Assembly (NCBI GenBank): GCA_030655075.1
Contig: JAURWE010000058.1
Coordinates: 310,001-374,000, forward strand
DNA length: 64,000 nucleotides
Direction: 5' to 3'
Source of the DNA: Pararhizobium sp.
GTDB taxonomy: Bacteria > Pseudomonadota > Alphaproteobacteria > Rhizobiales > Rhizobiaceae
Below, one piece after another: positions 30,089-40,949 of this stretch (the stretch's first letter is position 1; the number at the start of each line of letters is the position of its first letter). The notes under the pieces were generated by a model. It did no database searches. It worked only from the letters and a program-made list of their open reading frames with translations, and was not told the DNA's origin. The position numbers and the translations under genes were made by a program.

Positions 30089-30647
30089 GCGCAAGGACCT
30101 CTCATCGGAAGACCGCATCCTTTGGGGCAAGGTCGCCCGCACGACCAATGCTCTGCCGGGCCGCATGAAACATTGGCTCGAGCTCGAAGATGATCTGGTC
30201 CCGCTCGACAAGGCGGAGCAGAAGCCGCTGAAGTCACAGCCCGTCCGTGATGAGCCCGTCAAAAAATCACTCGGTCAGCCCAAACAGCAGCAGCACGTTC
30301 ATCATCCGCTCGAAAAAACCGTCAAACGCAAGCTGTCGAAGGGGCGGTTGGCACTCGAGGCTCGCATCGATCTGCACGGGCTCGCCCAGTCCGAGGCGAA
30401 AGACCTGCTGCTTGGTTTCATTCTCGGCGCCCATGCGCGCGGTTTGCGGCACGTGCTCGTCATCACCGGCAAGGGTCTGTCGAAGGGTGGAGACGGCGTC
30501 CTGAAGCGCGTCGTCCCGATGTGGCTGTCGCAGGCCGAGTTTCGCGCTTACATTTCCTCGCACGAACCGGCGGCGCGCAATCATGGCGGTGATGGGGCCC
30601 TCTACGTGCGCCTTTCGAAATCCCGCGATCGGGGACTGGGGGAATGA
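30081..30647 (+). CDS. Smr domain protein
   Basis: The 188-residue protein has a polar N-terminal half and a C-terminal Smr domain (about 95-185) with the motifs IDLHGL, ITGKG and GGDGALYVRL. Smr domains are related to the MutS2 C-terminal nuclease and can cut branched DNA or RNA. The ATG overlaps the mltA stop in the sequence ATGGCTGA, and its own stop overlaps the XRE gene, so it is within a translationally linked series. A nuclease role is inferred from the family. Confidence 0.9.
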   Translation: MAERKDLSSEDRILWGKVARTTNALPGRMKHWLELEDDLVPLDKAEQKPLKSQPVRDEPVKKSLGQPKQQQHVHHPLEKTVKRKLSKGRLALEARIDLHGLAQSEAKDLLLGFILGAHARGLRHVLVITGKGLSKGGDGVLKRVVPMWLSQAEFRAYISSHEPAARNHGGDGALYVRLSKSRDRGLGE

Positions 30648-31021
30648 CGCCACTGGGTGAATTGATCCAGAAGCTTCGGGAGCAGAAAGGCGTCGCCCAG
30701 AAAGACATGGCCCGCGCCATCGGCGTCTCGCCCGCCTATCTGTCGGCGCTGGAACACGGACGGCGTGGTGTTCCGACCTTCGAATTTCTGCAGCGTGTTG
30801 CGGGCTACTTCAATATCATCTGGGACGAGGCAGACGAGCTCTTCCGGCTGGCCGGCCAGTCCAACCCGAAAATCAGTCTCGATACGGCGGGCCTGCCACC
30901 CGGCCACACCGCATTCAGCAATCGGCTTGCTGCGGAAATCCAGCGTCTTTCGCCCGAAACCATCGCCGCTCTTGAAGATGTTTTGGAAAAAGCCCGGTTT
31001 GCTGATATCAAGCAGGAATGA
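30644..31021 (+). CDS. XRE family helix-turn-helix transcriptional regulator
   Basis: This 125-residue protein has an N-terminal Cro/C1-type helix-turn-helix (about 5-62, with QKDMARAIGVSPAYLSALE) and a helical C-terminal part of unknown role. The ATG overlaps the Smr stop as ATGA. In rhizobia it commonly stands just before gyrB. It may regulate the series it belongs to or gyrB; the sequence does not show which. It lacks any sensor domain that I recognise. Confidence 0.88.
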   Translation: MTPLGELIQKLREQKGVAQKDMARAIGVSPAYLSALEHGRRGVPTFEFLQRVAGYFNIIWDEADELFRLAGQSNPKISLDTAGLPPGHTAFSNRLAAEIQRLSPETIAALEDVLEKARFADIKQE

Positions 31022-31056
31022 TCCCCTGATTTCTGCCTCGATCAAGGGCGTGGCGT

Positions 31057-31085
31057 TTGGAACGCCGTACAAAAATCCCTATATT
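31057..31085 (+). promoter_or_regulatory. Candidate gyrB promoter with inverted repeat over the -35 box
   Basis: TTGGAA (31057-31062) and TATATT (31080-31085) are 17 bases apart, about 65 bases before the gyrB ATG. The perfect inverted repeat GGCGTT-TGG-AACGCC (31052-31066) covers the -35 box and could be an operator. Confidence 0.55.
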
Positions 31086-31106
31086 TGGAAGGAATGAAGC
31101 GGTTGA

Positions 31107-33590
<2,484 letters not shown>

Positions 33591-33600
33591 GATTCAATGA

Positions 33601-33624
33601 AAAAGGCCCCGAAAGGGGCCTTTT
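33601..33624. terminator. Bidirectional terminator after gyrB
   Basis: The stem AAAAGGCCCC / GGGGCCTTTT closes on a GAAA tetraloop directly after gyrB and serves the converging nitroreductase gene as well. Confidence 0.9.
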
Positions 33625-33645
33625 CGATTCCAGCGGCCAATCTAT

Positions 33646-34239
33646 TTAAGCGGCGAAATGGCCTTCGAACACGAACTCTGATGCCGGTTTACGGCTGCTT
33701 TTGACTTCACGCGCCTTCAGATCGTCTGGCAGCGTGTCGGCCGGTGCGCGCTTGCCGATGGCGATGCCGGCTTCGACGCGGTAGCCCTCTGGAACGCCGA
33801 GAACATGCTGGGCCTTTTCGCGCTCGATACCACCCATGGCATGGGCATGGAAACCGGAGCTGATCGCCTGCAGCGACAGGGCATGCCATGCGGCGCCCGC
33901 ATCAAAGGCATGTGAGAAGATCGGCTTCATCTCGCCTTCAGGTGAACGATTGTGCGTCTTGGAAATGATGAAGACCAGCGCTGCGGCAGACTTTACCCAG
34001 CGTTGATTGCCCTCCATGACCAGTCCAAAAAGCTTGTCCCAGGTCTCGCTGCCGCGCAGTGCATAAACGAAGCTCCAGGGCTGCATGTTGCTGGCAGACG
34101 GCGCCCAACGGGCCGCCTCGAACAGCGTCATCAGCTGTTCTTTGGTCATGGTCTCGTCTGTAAAGGCGCGCGGTGACCAGCGCTCAAGAAAGATCGGGTC
34201 AATCGGGTAATCGGCTTGGCGGGTGTTGAGGTCGGTCAT
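33646..34239 (-). CDS. Nitroreductase family protein
   Basis: The 197-residue protein is a FMN-dependent nitroreductase-like enzyme. The family sequences ERWSPRAF (near 18) and ARWAPSASNMQPW (near 45) bind the flavin phosphate, and the C-terminal GYRVEAGIAIGKRA matches the fold. Natural substrates are not known from sequence; quinones, nitro compounds or enones are possible. I chose the ATG at 34239 with AGGA seven bases before it. It follows the DUF2218 gene by 44 bp and reads the same way. Confidence 0.9.
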   Translation of the reverse strand: MTDLNTRQADYPIDPIFLERWSPRAFTDETMTKEQLMTLFEAARWAPSASNMQPWSFVYALRGSETWDKLFGLVMEGNQRWVKSAAALVFIISKTHNRSPEGEMKPIFSHAFDAGAAWHALSLQAISSGFHAHAMGGIEREKAQHVLGVPEGYRVEAGIAIGKRAPADTLPDDLKAREVKSSRKPASEFVFEGHFAA

Positions 34240-34283
34240 GATGATGTCCTGATAGGAGGATGGGCAATACACAAGCTGAATGA

Positions 34284-34574
34284 TCAGATCTCGTTACGCC
34301 AGTGAATGTCGAGCTCTTCGCGAAATGCGAAACGGGTAATGTGGACGGCCACGACCTCTGCCAGACGCTCGATCTTGTCGGCGTCGGAATGATGCACCGT
34401 CAGAAAAAGGGTGGTCGGATCGGCCTTCAGCTCACAGGATGAGGTTTCATCAAAGACAATTGTTCCCTGCGCGGGATCGAACGTCACGCCGTATTTGTGG
34501 CCCCAGTGTTTGCAAAGCTGCTGGAGATAGCGGCTGGCGTGCTCGGTGACGACCTTGGCTTTGGCGATCGGCAT
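34284..34574 (-). CDS. DUF2218 domain protein
   Basis: This 96-residue protein begins AKAKVVTEHASRYLQQLCKH and ends with HITRFAFREELDIHW, the pattern of the DUF2218 family, small proteins of unknown function common in alpha- and actinobacteria. The conserved histidines suggest a metal- or cofactor-binding fold, but this is not established. AAAGAGA precedes the ATG at 34574; the longer open frame has no family match. It may form one unit with the nitroreductase. Confidence 0.82.
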   Translation of the reverse strand: MPIAKAKVVTEHASRYLQQLCKHWGHKYGVTFDPAQGTIVFDETSSCELKADPTTLFLTVHHSDADKIERLAEVVAVHITRFAFREELDIHWRNEI

Positions 34575-34819
34575 GATGAATCTCTTTGGGGCGCGTGCTG
34601 CAAGGCGGGATCTCTGACGAAACGATATGTACGATCTTCTTGCCGACGAACAAGCATCAGTTTGTAAAAACACTGTTCAGCAAACGCAGCCAGTTTGAGG
34701 CAGCACCATGTTGCAATCCCGGCCTAGGCCGGGCAGGTTGAGCCACCAAAAGAATTCCCAAGGGAGATGGCCGCCAGCACCAAGAAGCTGCGGCTATTGG
34801 AAAACAAGGACGGAAACTC

Positions 34820-36274
34820 ATGACGCTTAAAGATCCCTCGCTGTTCCGCCAGGCGGCTCTTATTGGCGACACCTTGATCGATGCGGACCCGGCAAACGCA
34901 ATCGAGGTGACCAACCCGGCGACCGGTGAGATCATAGGCCGTGTTCCGAAGCTGGGCGCCACCGAGACTAGGGCAGCCATCGAAGCGGCCCGGCTCGCCC
35001 AGAAGGAATGGGCAGCCCGTACGGCTAAGGAACGTTCCGGCATTCTGCGCCGCTGGTTCGAACTGATGATTGAAAATAAGGAAGATCTCGGCCGCATCCT
35101 GACATTGGAACAGGGAAAACCGTTGGCGGAGGCCATCGGCGAGATTGTCTACGGTGCCAGTTTCATCGAGTGGTTTGCCGAGGAAGCACGCAGGATTTAC
35201 GGCGACATCATGCCAGGCCATCAGCGCGACAAGCGCATCATGGTGATGAAACAGCCGATCGGTGTCGTTGCCGCCGTCACGCCGTGGAATTTTCCCAACG
35301 CCATGATCACCCGCAAGGCCGGCCCTGCTTTGGCAGCCGGTTGCGCCATGGTGCTGAAGCCCGCCTCCCAGACCCCGTTTTCGGCCATCGCCATCGCCAT
35401 TCTTGCCGAACGCGCCGGACTTCCCAAGGGACTCTTCAGCGTCGTTACCGGCTCGGCCCGCGAAATCGGGGCCGAGATGACGGCCAACCCGACAGTCAGG
35501 AAGCTAACGTTTACCGGTTCGACGGAAGTAGGCGCCGAGCTTTATCGCCAGAGTGCAGCGACGATCAAGAAGCTCGGTCTGGAACTCGGCGGCAATGCCC
35601 CCTTCATCGTGTTTGACGATGCCGATCTTGACGCCGCTGTCGAAGGCGCGCTGATTGCAAAGTTCCGAAACAACGGACAGACCTGCGTCTGCGCCAACCG
35701 GATCTATGTGCAGGACAAGGTCTATGACGCCTTTGCCGACAAGCTGTCGGCGGCCGTTTCCAAGCTGAAGATTGGCAACGGCCTCGACGAGGGGGTTATC
35801 CTCGGACCCCTCATCGACAAGGCTGCACTCGAGAAGGTCGAAGAGCACATTGCCGATGCCATTGGAAAAGGCGCGCGTGTCCTGCAGGGCGGCAAACCCC
35901 ACGCTCTCGGCGGCACATTCTTTGAGGCAACCATTCTGGCGGATGTCACGCCGCAGATGGCCGTTGCCCGCGAAGAAACATTTGGTCCGCTGGCGCCCCT
36001 GTTCCGCTTTACCGATGAGAGCGACGTGATCGAGCAGGCGAACGACACCGAATTCGGCCTCGCCTCCTATTTTTATGCCCGCGATCTCTCACGTGTCTTC
36101 CGCGTCGCAGAAGCATTGGAATATGGCATGGTCGGCGTCAACACCGGCCTCATATCCACAGCAGAAGCGCCCTTCGGCGGGGTCAAGCTGTCGGGCCTCG
36201 GCCGTGAAGGGTCGAAATACGGCATAGAGGAATTCGTCGAAATCAAATATGTCTGCCTCGGCGGTATCGCCTGA
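34820..36274 (+). CDS. gabD: NAD(P)-dependent aldehyde dehydrogenase, succinate-semialdehyde type
   Basis: The 484-residue protein is an aldehyde dehydrogenase closest in form to succinate-semialdehyde dehydrogenase. It has the cofactor-binding TPWNFPNAMITRKAGPALAAG, the catalytic glutamate in LELGGNAPF and the nucleophile cysteine in NNGQTCVCANRIYV. Its place directly before an HpaI-type aldolase, with a 34-bp gap, suggests that it may instead oxidise the aldehyde released by the aldolase (glyceraldehyde, lactaldehyde or a similar compound). The family assignment is firm; the substrate is inferred. Confidence 0.88.
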   Translation: MTLKDPSLFRQAALIGDTLIDADPANAIEVTNPATGEIIGRVPKLGATETRAAIEAARLAQKEWAARTAKERSGILRRWFELMIENKEDLGRILTLEQGKPLAEAIGEIVYGASFIEWFAEEARRIYGDIMPGHQRDKRIMVMKQPIGVVAAVTPWNFPNAMITRKAGPALAAGCAMVLKPASQTPFSAIAIAILAERAGLPKGLFSVVTGSAREIGAEMTANPTVRKLTFTGSTEVGAELYRQSAATIKKLGLELGGNAPFIVFDDADLDAAVEGALIAKFRNNGQTCVCANRIYVQDKVYDAFADKLSAAVSKLKIGNGLDEGVILGPLIDKAALEKVEEHIADAIGKGARVLQGGKPHALGGTFFEATILADVTPQMAVAREETFGPLAPLFRFTDESDVIEQANDTEFGLASYFYARDLSRVFRVAEALEYGMVGVNTGLISTAEAPFGGVKLSGLGREGSKYGIEEFVEIKYVCLGGIA

Positions 36275-36308
36275 GGCAGACAGCCCGCATCGACAGATGG
36301 AGAGACCG

Positions 36309-37109
36309 ATGCCAGCGCCCATCAACCGTTTCAAGGCGGCTATCCAGGCAGATACGTTTCAGGTCGGCTTCTGGCTCGCCATGGCAAGTCCTTATGCGGC
36401 GGAAATCGCTGCCGGCAGCGGATACGATTGGTTGCTGATCGATGGCGAGCATGGTCCCAACGACCTGCCGCTTATCAGCGCCCAGATCGGCGCCATCAAG
36501 GCGTCGGGTTCCCATCCCGTGGTCCGGCCGCCCGTCGGTGAAACCTGGATGATCAAACAGCTGCTCGACACCGGCGTTCAGACGCTTCTGATCCCTATGG
36601 TGGAGACGGTGGAGCAGGCCGAGCTGCTGGTGCGCGCCTGCAAATATCCGCCAGCCGGCATTCGCGGCGTCGGCGCAGCGCTCGGCAGAGCTTCGGAATT
36701 CAGCCGCATTGCCGATTATCTCGACACTGCCAACGACCAGATTTGCCTGTTGCTGCAAATCGAGAGCCGCGCGGGTCTCGCGATTCTGGACGAGGTTGCC
36801 GCCATGGACGGCGTGGACGGTGTTTTCATTGGCCCGTCTGATCTGGCTGCCGATATGGGATACATCGGGCAGTCTGGCGCTGCCCCGGTCCAGGAGGCGA
36901 TCAGGGATGCATTCGACCGTATCAAGAAACATGGCAAGGCGCGTGGCATCATGACCCTCGACCTTGAACAGGCCCGCTATTATCGTGATCTGGGTGCAAC
37001 CTTCATGGCGATCGGCACTGACGTCACGCTTTTCGTCTCGGCAACACGGGCGCTGCTTCAGGATTTCCGGGGTAACGGCACTGTCGCTCCGTCAAATGCC
37101 GGCTATTGA
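36309..37109 (+). CDS. HpaI/HpcH family class II aldolase
   Basis: This 266-residue metal-dependent aldolase belongs to the HpaI group, which splits 2-keto-3-deoxy (or 4-hydroxy-2-oxo) acids into pyruvate and an aldehyde. The sequence DGEHGPND (near 44), the arginine in VVRPPVGE, the glutamate in LLQIESRAG and the aspartate in GPSDLAADMG correspond to catalytic and metal-binding positions. GGAGAG precedes the ATG at 36309; the frame extends 20 codons upstream into gabD. Candidates are 2-dehydro-3-deoxyglucarate, KDG or 2-keto-3-deoxy-L-rhamnonate aldolase. Confidence 0.87.
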   Translation: MPAPINRFKAAIQADTFQVGFWLAMASPYAAEIAAGSGYDWLLIDGEHGPNDLPLISAQIGAIKASGSHPVVRPPVGETWMIKQLLDTGVQTLLIPMVETVEQAELLVRACKYPPAGIRGVGAALGRASEFSRIADYLDTANDQICLLLQIESRAGLAILDEVAAMDGVDGVFIGPSDLAADMGYIGQSGAAPVQEAIRDAFDRIKKHGKARGIMTLDLEQARYYRDLGATFMAIGTDVTLFVSATRALLQDFRGNGTVAPSNAGY

Positions 37110-38198
37110 TCAGCCTTTGGCGATCTTCAGGAGCTTCGGCATGGGTGTTGCTGGCGCCCAGGTCTGGAAATCGACGATGCGCCTGATAAGCTTTTCCGCA
37201 TGGTGATTGGCGATCTCGCGCAGACGATGATCGAGAAATGGATTTCGGAATCGCTCTAGCGTGGTCTCCAAATAGGCCCGCGCTTGATCTTCGATACCAT
37301 GTGAGGCAAAGGCCGGGATGACTTCCGTCTCGTAGATATCCCGGATTGTTTGCAAAACCGCCGGATCCGCAACGATCTCCTTCACCGTCTCCATATCCGG
37401 TCTTTGGCTCTTGAGCCAGATATCGGCTAGAACCGTGTGGCCAAGATTGAGGATATGCAGCTTCAGCTTTTCGTAAGGTGTCAGATCATCGACGAGATGA
37501 ATGGAAGGATGCTCGCAAGGAACCGTCAGCCCGGGCTGGCGCTCGATCGCCCAAAGCGCATAGGGCTCTGCAATGGCGCCCACAGGGTCCAAAGGTTCCG
37601 AAACAATCCGGTCGACCAATGTGTTCGCCCACACGACCTTCCGCGACAACCAGGTTTCAAAACTGGGGTCGCCAATATGGCTTTCCTGCAGGCCAAGGAC
37701 GATTTTCTTCAGCACATCGCCGTTTCGAGAGGTGAGTTCGCAAGGCAGAATGGTGATGGGTCGGCCATTGGCATCATACCGTGCCTTCAATAAAAGCAAC
37801 AGCTTGCCAGGAAATGAAGCGGGAACAGCAACCCAGTTGTCGTTCTCGAAAATTCGGTAACCTGTATCCCCGGTGTTGGAAATCAGAACGTCCGCCTCCT
37901 CGCTGACAATCCGGCGAATCTCGTCCCAGTCCGACAAGGTCGAAAGCGATCGTGCAACGCTTGTAACTCTTTCAGTCCGGTTGATCTCGACCCCACCAGT
38001 GATGCCGCGAACGATGATCGGAAACCCCTCCAGCGCCGAAAGTGCTCCGATCCGCCCGGCACGCTGCGGCGATCCGCTGGTTTGAACCACGGTAATGGTC
38101 CCAAGCGCATGTCCGGTTTTCAGCGCATCGCTGATGAAAAGGTCAGCATGCGCCTGCAGGAAACGGCTGGTTCCAAACTGGACGATGGGCGTTTTCAT
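37110..38198 (-). CDS. Mannitol dehydrogenase family protein (tagaturonate/fructuronate reductase-like)
   Basis: The 362-residue protein is a polyol-specific long-chain dehydrogenase. The N-terminal FGTSRFLQAHADLF is its nucleotide-binding sequence and KLHILNLGH gives the family pattern K-x4-N-x2-H of the active site. UxaB and UxuB, which reduce D-tagaturonate and D-fructuronate, belong here, and the nearby altronate dehydratase favours the UxaB role. It is shorter than E. coli UxaB (about 480 residues). Its stop codon abuts that of the aldolase gene, with the two forming TGATCA. It is downstream of the GntR gene by 11 bp. Confidence 0.85.
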   Translation of the reverse strand: MKTPIVQFGTSRFLQAHADLFISDALKTGHALGTITVVQTSGSPQRAGRIGALSALEGFPIIVRGITGGVEINRTERVTSVARSLSTLSDWDEIRRIVSEEADVLISNTGDTGYRIFENDNWVAVPASFPGKLLLLLKARYDANGRPITILPCELTSRNGDVLKKIVLGLQESHIGDPSFETWLSRKVVWANTLVDRIVSEPLDPVGAIAEPYALWAIERQPGLTVPCEHPSIHLVDDLTPYEKLKLHILNLGHTVLADIWLKSQRPDMETVKEIVADPAVLQTIRDIYETEVIPAFASHGIEDQARAYLETTLERFRNPFLDHRLREIANHHAEKLIRRIVDFQTWAPATPMPKLLKIAKG

Positions 38199-38209
38199 GG
38201 TTGTGCCTG

Positions 38210-39088
38210 TTATTGGATCGATTGAAGCAGCGTTTCACGAGCCGACCGAAGGTGCCGCTTGCACGCAGCCTCGACCTTCGCCGGATCGCGGGAAAACAGC
38301 GCATGGATATAGTCGAGATGCTCTTCGAGCGCGCGGGCATTGCGCTGCCGTGCGTTCGTTTTGTTCCATTGGTAGTGATAGTGAAAAACGATGGCGATGA
38401 TGTCGTAAAAGTCGACGATGAACCGGTTGCTGGACGACCGGTGAACCAGCAGGTGGAAGCGCTCGTCGAGTTCCGAAAACTCTATATATCGCCCTTCGAT
38501 ATCGGCAAGAATTTCGTGATGGACGGCTTCGATGGCTGCAAGCTCGTTCCAGGCCGGATTCTCTTCCGGCAGGTGCACGAAACTCGCGGCCGAGCGCAGT
38601 TCGAACATTTCGCGCACTTCCGTCAGTTCCAGGGCAAACTCTCGCGTGAAGCCTTTCAGCACCCAATGGCTGTTCGGACGCTTTTCAATCAGCCCGAAGC
38701 GGCTGAAGCGGATCAGGAACTCCCGCACGCTTGTGGTTCCGGTGCCAATATCCCTTGCAAGCTCCAGCTCGTTGATCTGCATGCCGGGCTGAGCGCCACC
38801 GGCCAGAATTCGCCGCATGAAGCTGCGCTCGATGATGTCGGAAAGGGAATCGGTCTCTTCCGACGGATAATAGTCGCCGGCTGTCGGTGCTCGCAGCACG
38901 ATTTTCGCGCGTTTGTCCCAGGATAGCAGCCCGATGGCGCCCAGTTGGGTCAGGATGGCCCGAACGGTCGTCCGGCTGATGCCCAGCCTTGCGCCGAGTT
39001 CCGGCTCGGAAGGAAGATTGGGCGTTTCTTCAAGCAGCTTGAGGCAGCGATTGAACGCTTCCTTGAAAACGGTATTTTGCTTTGCCAT
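38210..39088 (-). CDS. GntR/FadR-type regulator with two winged-helix segments
   Basis: This 292-residue protein has an FCD ligand-binding domain at its C-terminus (about 155-290, with LTEVREMFELR and conserved histidines). Ahead of it are two winged-helix-like segments: one at about 8-65 (PSEPELGARLGISRTTVRA) and one at about 85-145 (INELELARDIGTGTTSVRE). Ordinary GntR proteins have one. The ATG at 39088 is preferred over a start 16 codons upstream, but the ribosome-binding site is weak. It probably controls the divergent uxaA gene and the reductase behind it, with a sugar acid as ligand. Confidence 0.85.
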   Translation of the reverse strand: MAKQNTVFKEAFNRCLKLLEETPNLPSEPELGARLGISRTTVRAILTQLGAIGLLSWDKRAKIVLRAPTAGDYYPSEETDSLSDIIERSFMRRILAGGAQPGMQINELELARDIGTGTTSVREFLIRFSRFGLIEKRPNSHWVLKGFTREFALELTEVREMFELRSAASFVHLPEENPAWNELAAIEAVHHEILADIEGRYIEFSELDERFHLLVHRSSSNRFIVDFYDIIAIVFHYHYQWNKTNARQRNARALEEHLDYIHALFSRDPAKVEAACKRHLRSARETLLQSIQ

Positions 39089-39138
39089 TGAGACTGCCGA
39101 TCGAATTGTTTGTGCTTTTACCGCAATAACGAACATTC

Positions 39139-39172
39139 TGCGGTCCGCAAGACATTTGCCTTATGGACCGCA
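39139..39172. promoter_or_regulatory. Inverted repeat, candidate operator near the GntR gene
   Basis: The arms TGCGGTCC (39139-39146) and GGACCGCA (39165-39172) are perfect and separated by 18 bases, about 50-85 bases before the GntR start codon. This could be a site for autoregulation. Confidence 0.45.
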
Positions 39173-39334
39173 AACGATGCGAGGCGGCTAAACGGCAGAT
39201 CGGTGCGTCTCCAACCAGATTGGCGTGTTGAGGATTGTCATTGTTGACCTCCCTTGGGTCTTTTTTGTTTTCTTCTACAGATCGCGATGTTGATCCATCG
39301 CGCCGTTCTTCGGACCATGATTGCATATTCCCCA

Positions 39335-39363
39335 TTGACGTCAATCTGTCTATTGTGGATAAA
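39335..39363 (+). promoter_or_regulatory. Candidate uxaA promoter with palindrome on the -35 box
   Basis: TTGACG (39335-39340) and GATAAA (39358-39363) are 17 bases apart, about 50 bases before the altronate dehydratase ATG. The -35 box lies within the perfect palindrome ATTGACGTCAAT (39334-39345), a reasonable operator for a dimeric GntR protein. Confidence 0.5.
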
Positions 39364-39415
39364 AGACAAAAATGAGCGTAGGTGCCGCTCGCCAATAGTC
39401 CAAGGGAGAGATCGG

Positions 39416-40921
39416 ATGAACGGACCTGCTTGTATCGTCCTGTCACCGGAAGACAACGTCGCAGTGACCACCACGGTCATCGGAATTGGTACGGAGCTTC
39501 CAGGCGGCAGCCTTGCAAATGCAAAGATCGATCCGGGTCACAAGGTTGCGATCCGGGCCATCCCGGCTGGCGAACCCGTCGTCAAATATGCCCAGGCGAT
39601 CGGTCGGGCAACCATCGACATCCGCGCTGGTGATCACGTTCATTCTCACAATCTGGCTTTCGACGAAGACAGATTGTCGATCGGCGCTTCTATACCTCCA
39701 GAACATGCAACGGCGAGCGAAAAGGCCCGAACATTCATGGGATATCGCCGGGCAGACGGCCGTGCAGCGACCCGCAACTATATTGGCATCATCGCCAGTG
39801 TGAACTGTTCCACCACAGTTTGCCGGGCGATCGCTGAAGAGGCAAACAAGACCATCCTGCCGCTCTATGAGGGGATCGATGGTTTCGTGCCCATCGTCCA
39901 CGATCAGGGCTGCGGTATGAGCTCGACTGGCGATGGCATGAAGAACCTTCATCGCACGCTCGCCGGCTACACACGGCACGTCAATTTCGGCGGTGTTTTG
40001 ATGGTGGGGCTCGGGTGCGAGGTCAACCAGCTGACGCTCTACGGTCAAAGCGGTGCTGGAGCAGGCAAACGGCATTTCAACATTCAGGATGCCGGCGGCT
40101 CGCGCCGGGCTGTTGCCCGGGCGCTGGGTGTTTTGAGCGAAATCGCCGCCGAGATCGGCACGGCGCGGCGGGAGCCGATCTCCGTCAGCGAGATCATCGT
40201 CGGCCTGCAATGCGGCGGGTCCGATGGCCTTTCCGGCATCACCGCCAATCCGGCTCTCGGAACCGCCGTTGATATCCTGTCAAGCGTGGGCGGTACGGCA
40301 ATCCTGTCTGAAACCTCGGAAATCTATGGCGCGGAGCACCTTCTTCGCAGCCGTGCCGTTAGCGAAGAGGTCGGAATCAAACTGGACGGCCTGATTTCCT
40401 GGTGGGAAAATTATGTCGCCATGCATGGCGCCTCGTTGGATAACAATCCGTCTCCTGGCAACAAGCGCGGCGGCTTGACGACCATTCTGGAAAAATCCTT
40501 GGGGGCTGTCGCCAAGGGCGGCCGCTCGCCCCTCACCGCCGTCTACAATTACGCCGAACGTGTGACCGAGCACGGACTCGTCTTCATGGACACGCCCGGC
40601 TACGACCCTGTGTCTGCCACCGGCCAGGTCGCCGGCGGCGCCAATGTCATCGCTTTCACCACCGGTCGCGGTAGCTGTTTCGGAAGCCGGCCGGTGCCGT
40701 CGATCAAGCTGACCAGCAACACAGCGCTGTATCAGTCGATGGAAGAGGACATGGACATCGACTGCGGCACCATCGCCACGGGCGGGTCTACCATTTCGCT
40801 GAAAGGCCGTGAAATCTTCGACCTGATCGTCGATACGGCATCCGGCAGGAAGACCAAAAGCGAGCTGTTCGGATATGGCGACAACGAGTTCGTTCCCTGG
40901 CACCTGGGCGCAACCCTCTGA
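39416..40921 (+). CDS. uxaA: Altronate dehydratase family protein (UxaA type)
   Basis: The 501-residue protein has an N-terminal SAF domain (about 15-90) and the large C-terminal domain of altronate/galactarate dehydratases, with HDQGCGMSSTGDG, VGLGCEVNQ, LQCGGSDGLSG and TTGRGSCFGS, whose cysteines and histidines probably bind the metal. UxaA turns D-altronate into 2-keto-3-deoxy-D-gluconate. AAGGGAGAG stands before the ATG at 39416, and the longer open frame is not family-like. Other sugar-acid substrates within the family are possible. A 28-bp gap separates it from the aldo/keto reductase gene. Confidence 0.88.
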   Translation: MNGPACIVLSPEDNVAVTTTVIGIGTELPGGSLANAKIDPGHKVAIRAIPAGEPVVKYAQAIGRATIDIRAGDHVHSHNLAFDEDRLSIGASIPPEHATASEKARTFMGYRRADGRAATRNYIGIIASVNCSTTVCRAIAEEANKTILPLYEGIDGFVPIVHDQGCGMSSTGDGMKNLHRTLAGYTRHVNFGGVLMVGLGCEVNQLTLYGQSGAGAGKRHFNIQDAGGSRRAVARALGVLSEIAAEIGTARREPISVSEIIVGLQCGGSDGLSGITANPALGTAVDILSSVGGTAILSETSEIYGAEHLLRSRAVSEEVGIKLDGLISWWENYVAMHGASLDNNPSPGNKRGGLTTILEKSLGAVAKGGRSPLTAVYNYAERVTEHGLVFMDTPGYDPVSATGQVAGGANVIAFTTGRGSCFGSRPVPSIKLTSNTALYQSMEEDMDIDCGTIATGGSTISLKGREIFDLIVDTASGRKTKSELFGYGDNEFVPWHLGATL

Positions 40922-40949
40922 TCTAAAAATCATTCCGGAGAAGAATGCG

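Larger units (their letters stand above)
39089..39415. other. Intergenic control region between GntR gene and altronate dehydratase
   Basis: This 327-bp gap lies between divergent genes. It holds an inverted repeat at 39139-39172, a perfect 12-bp palindrome at 39334-39345 and a candidate promoter toward uxaA at 39335-39363. I found no convincing small gene in it; open frames there lack ribosome-binding sites and familiar sequence. Confidence 0.7.
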
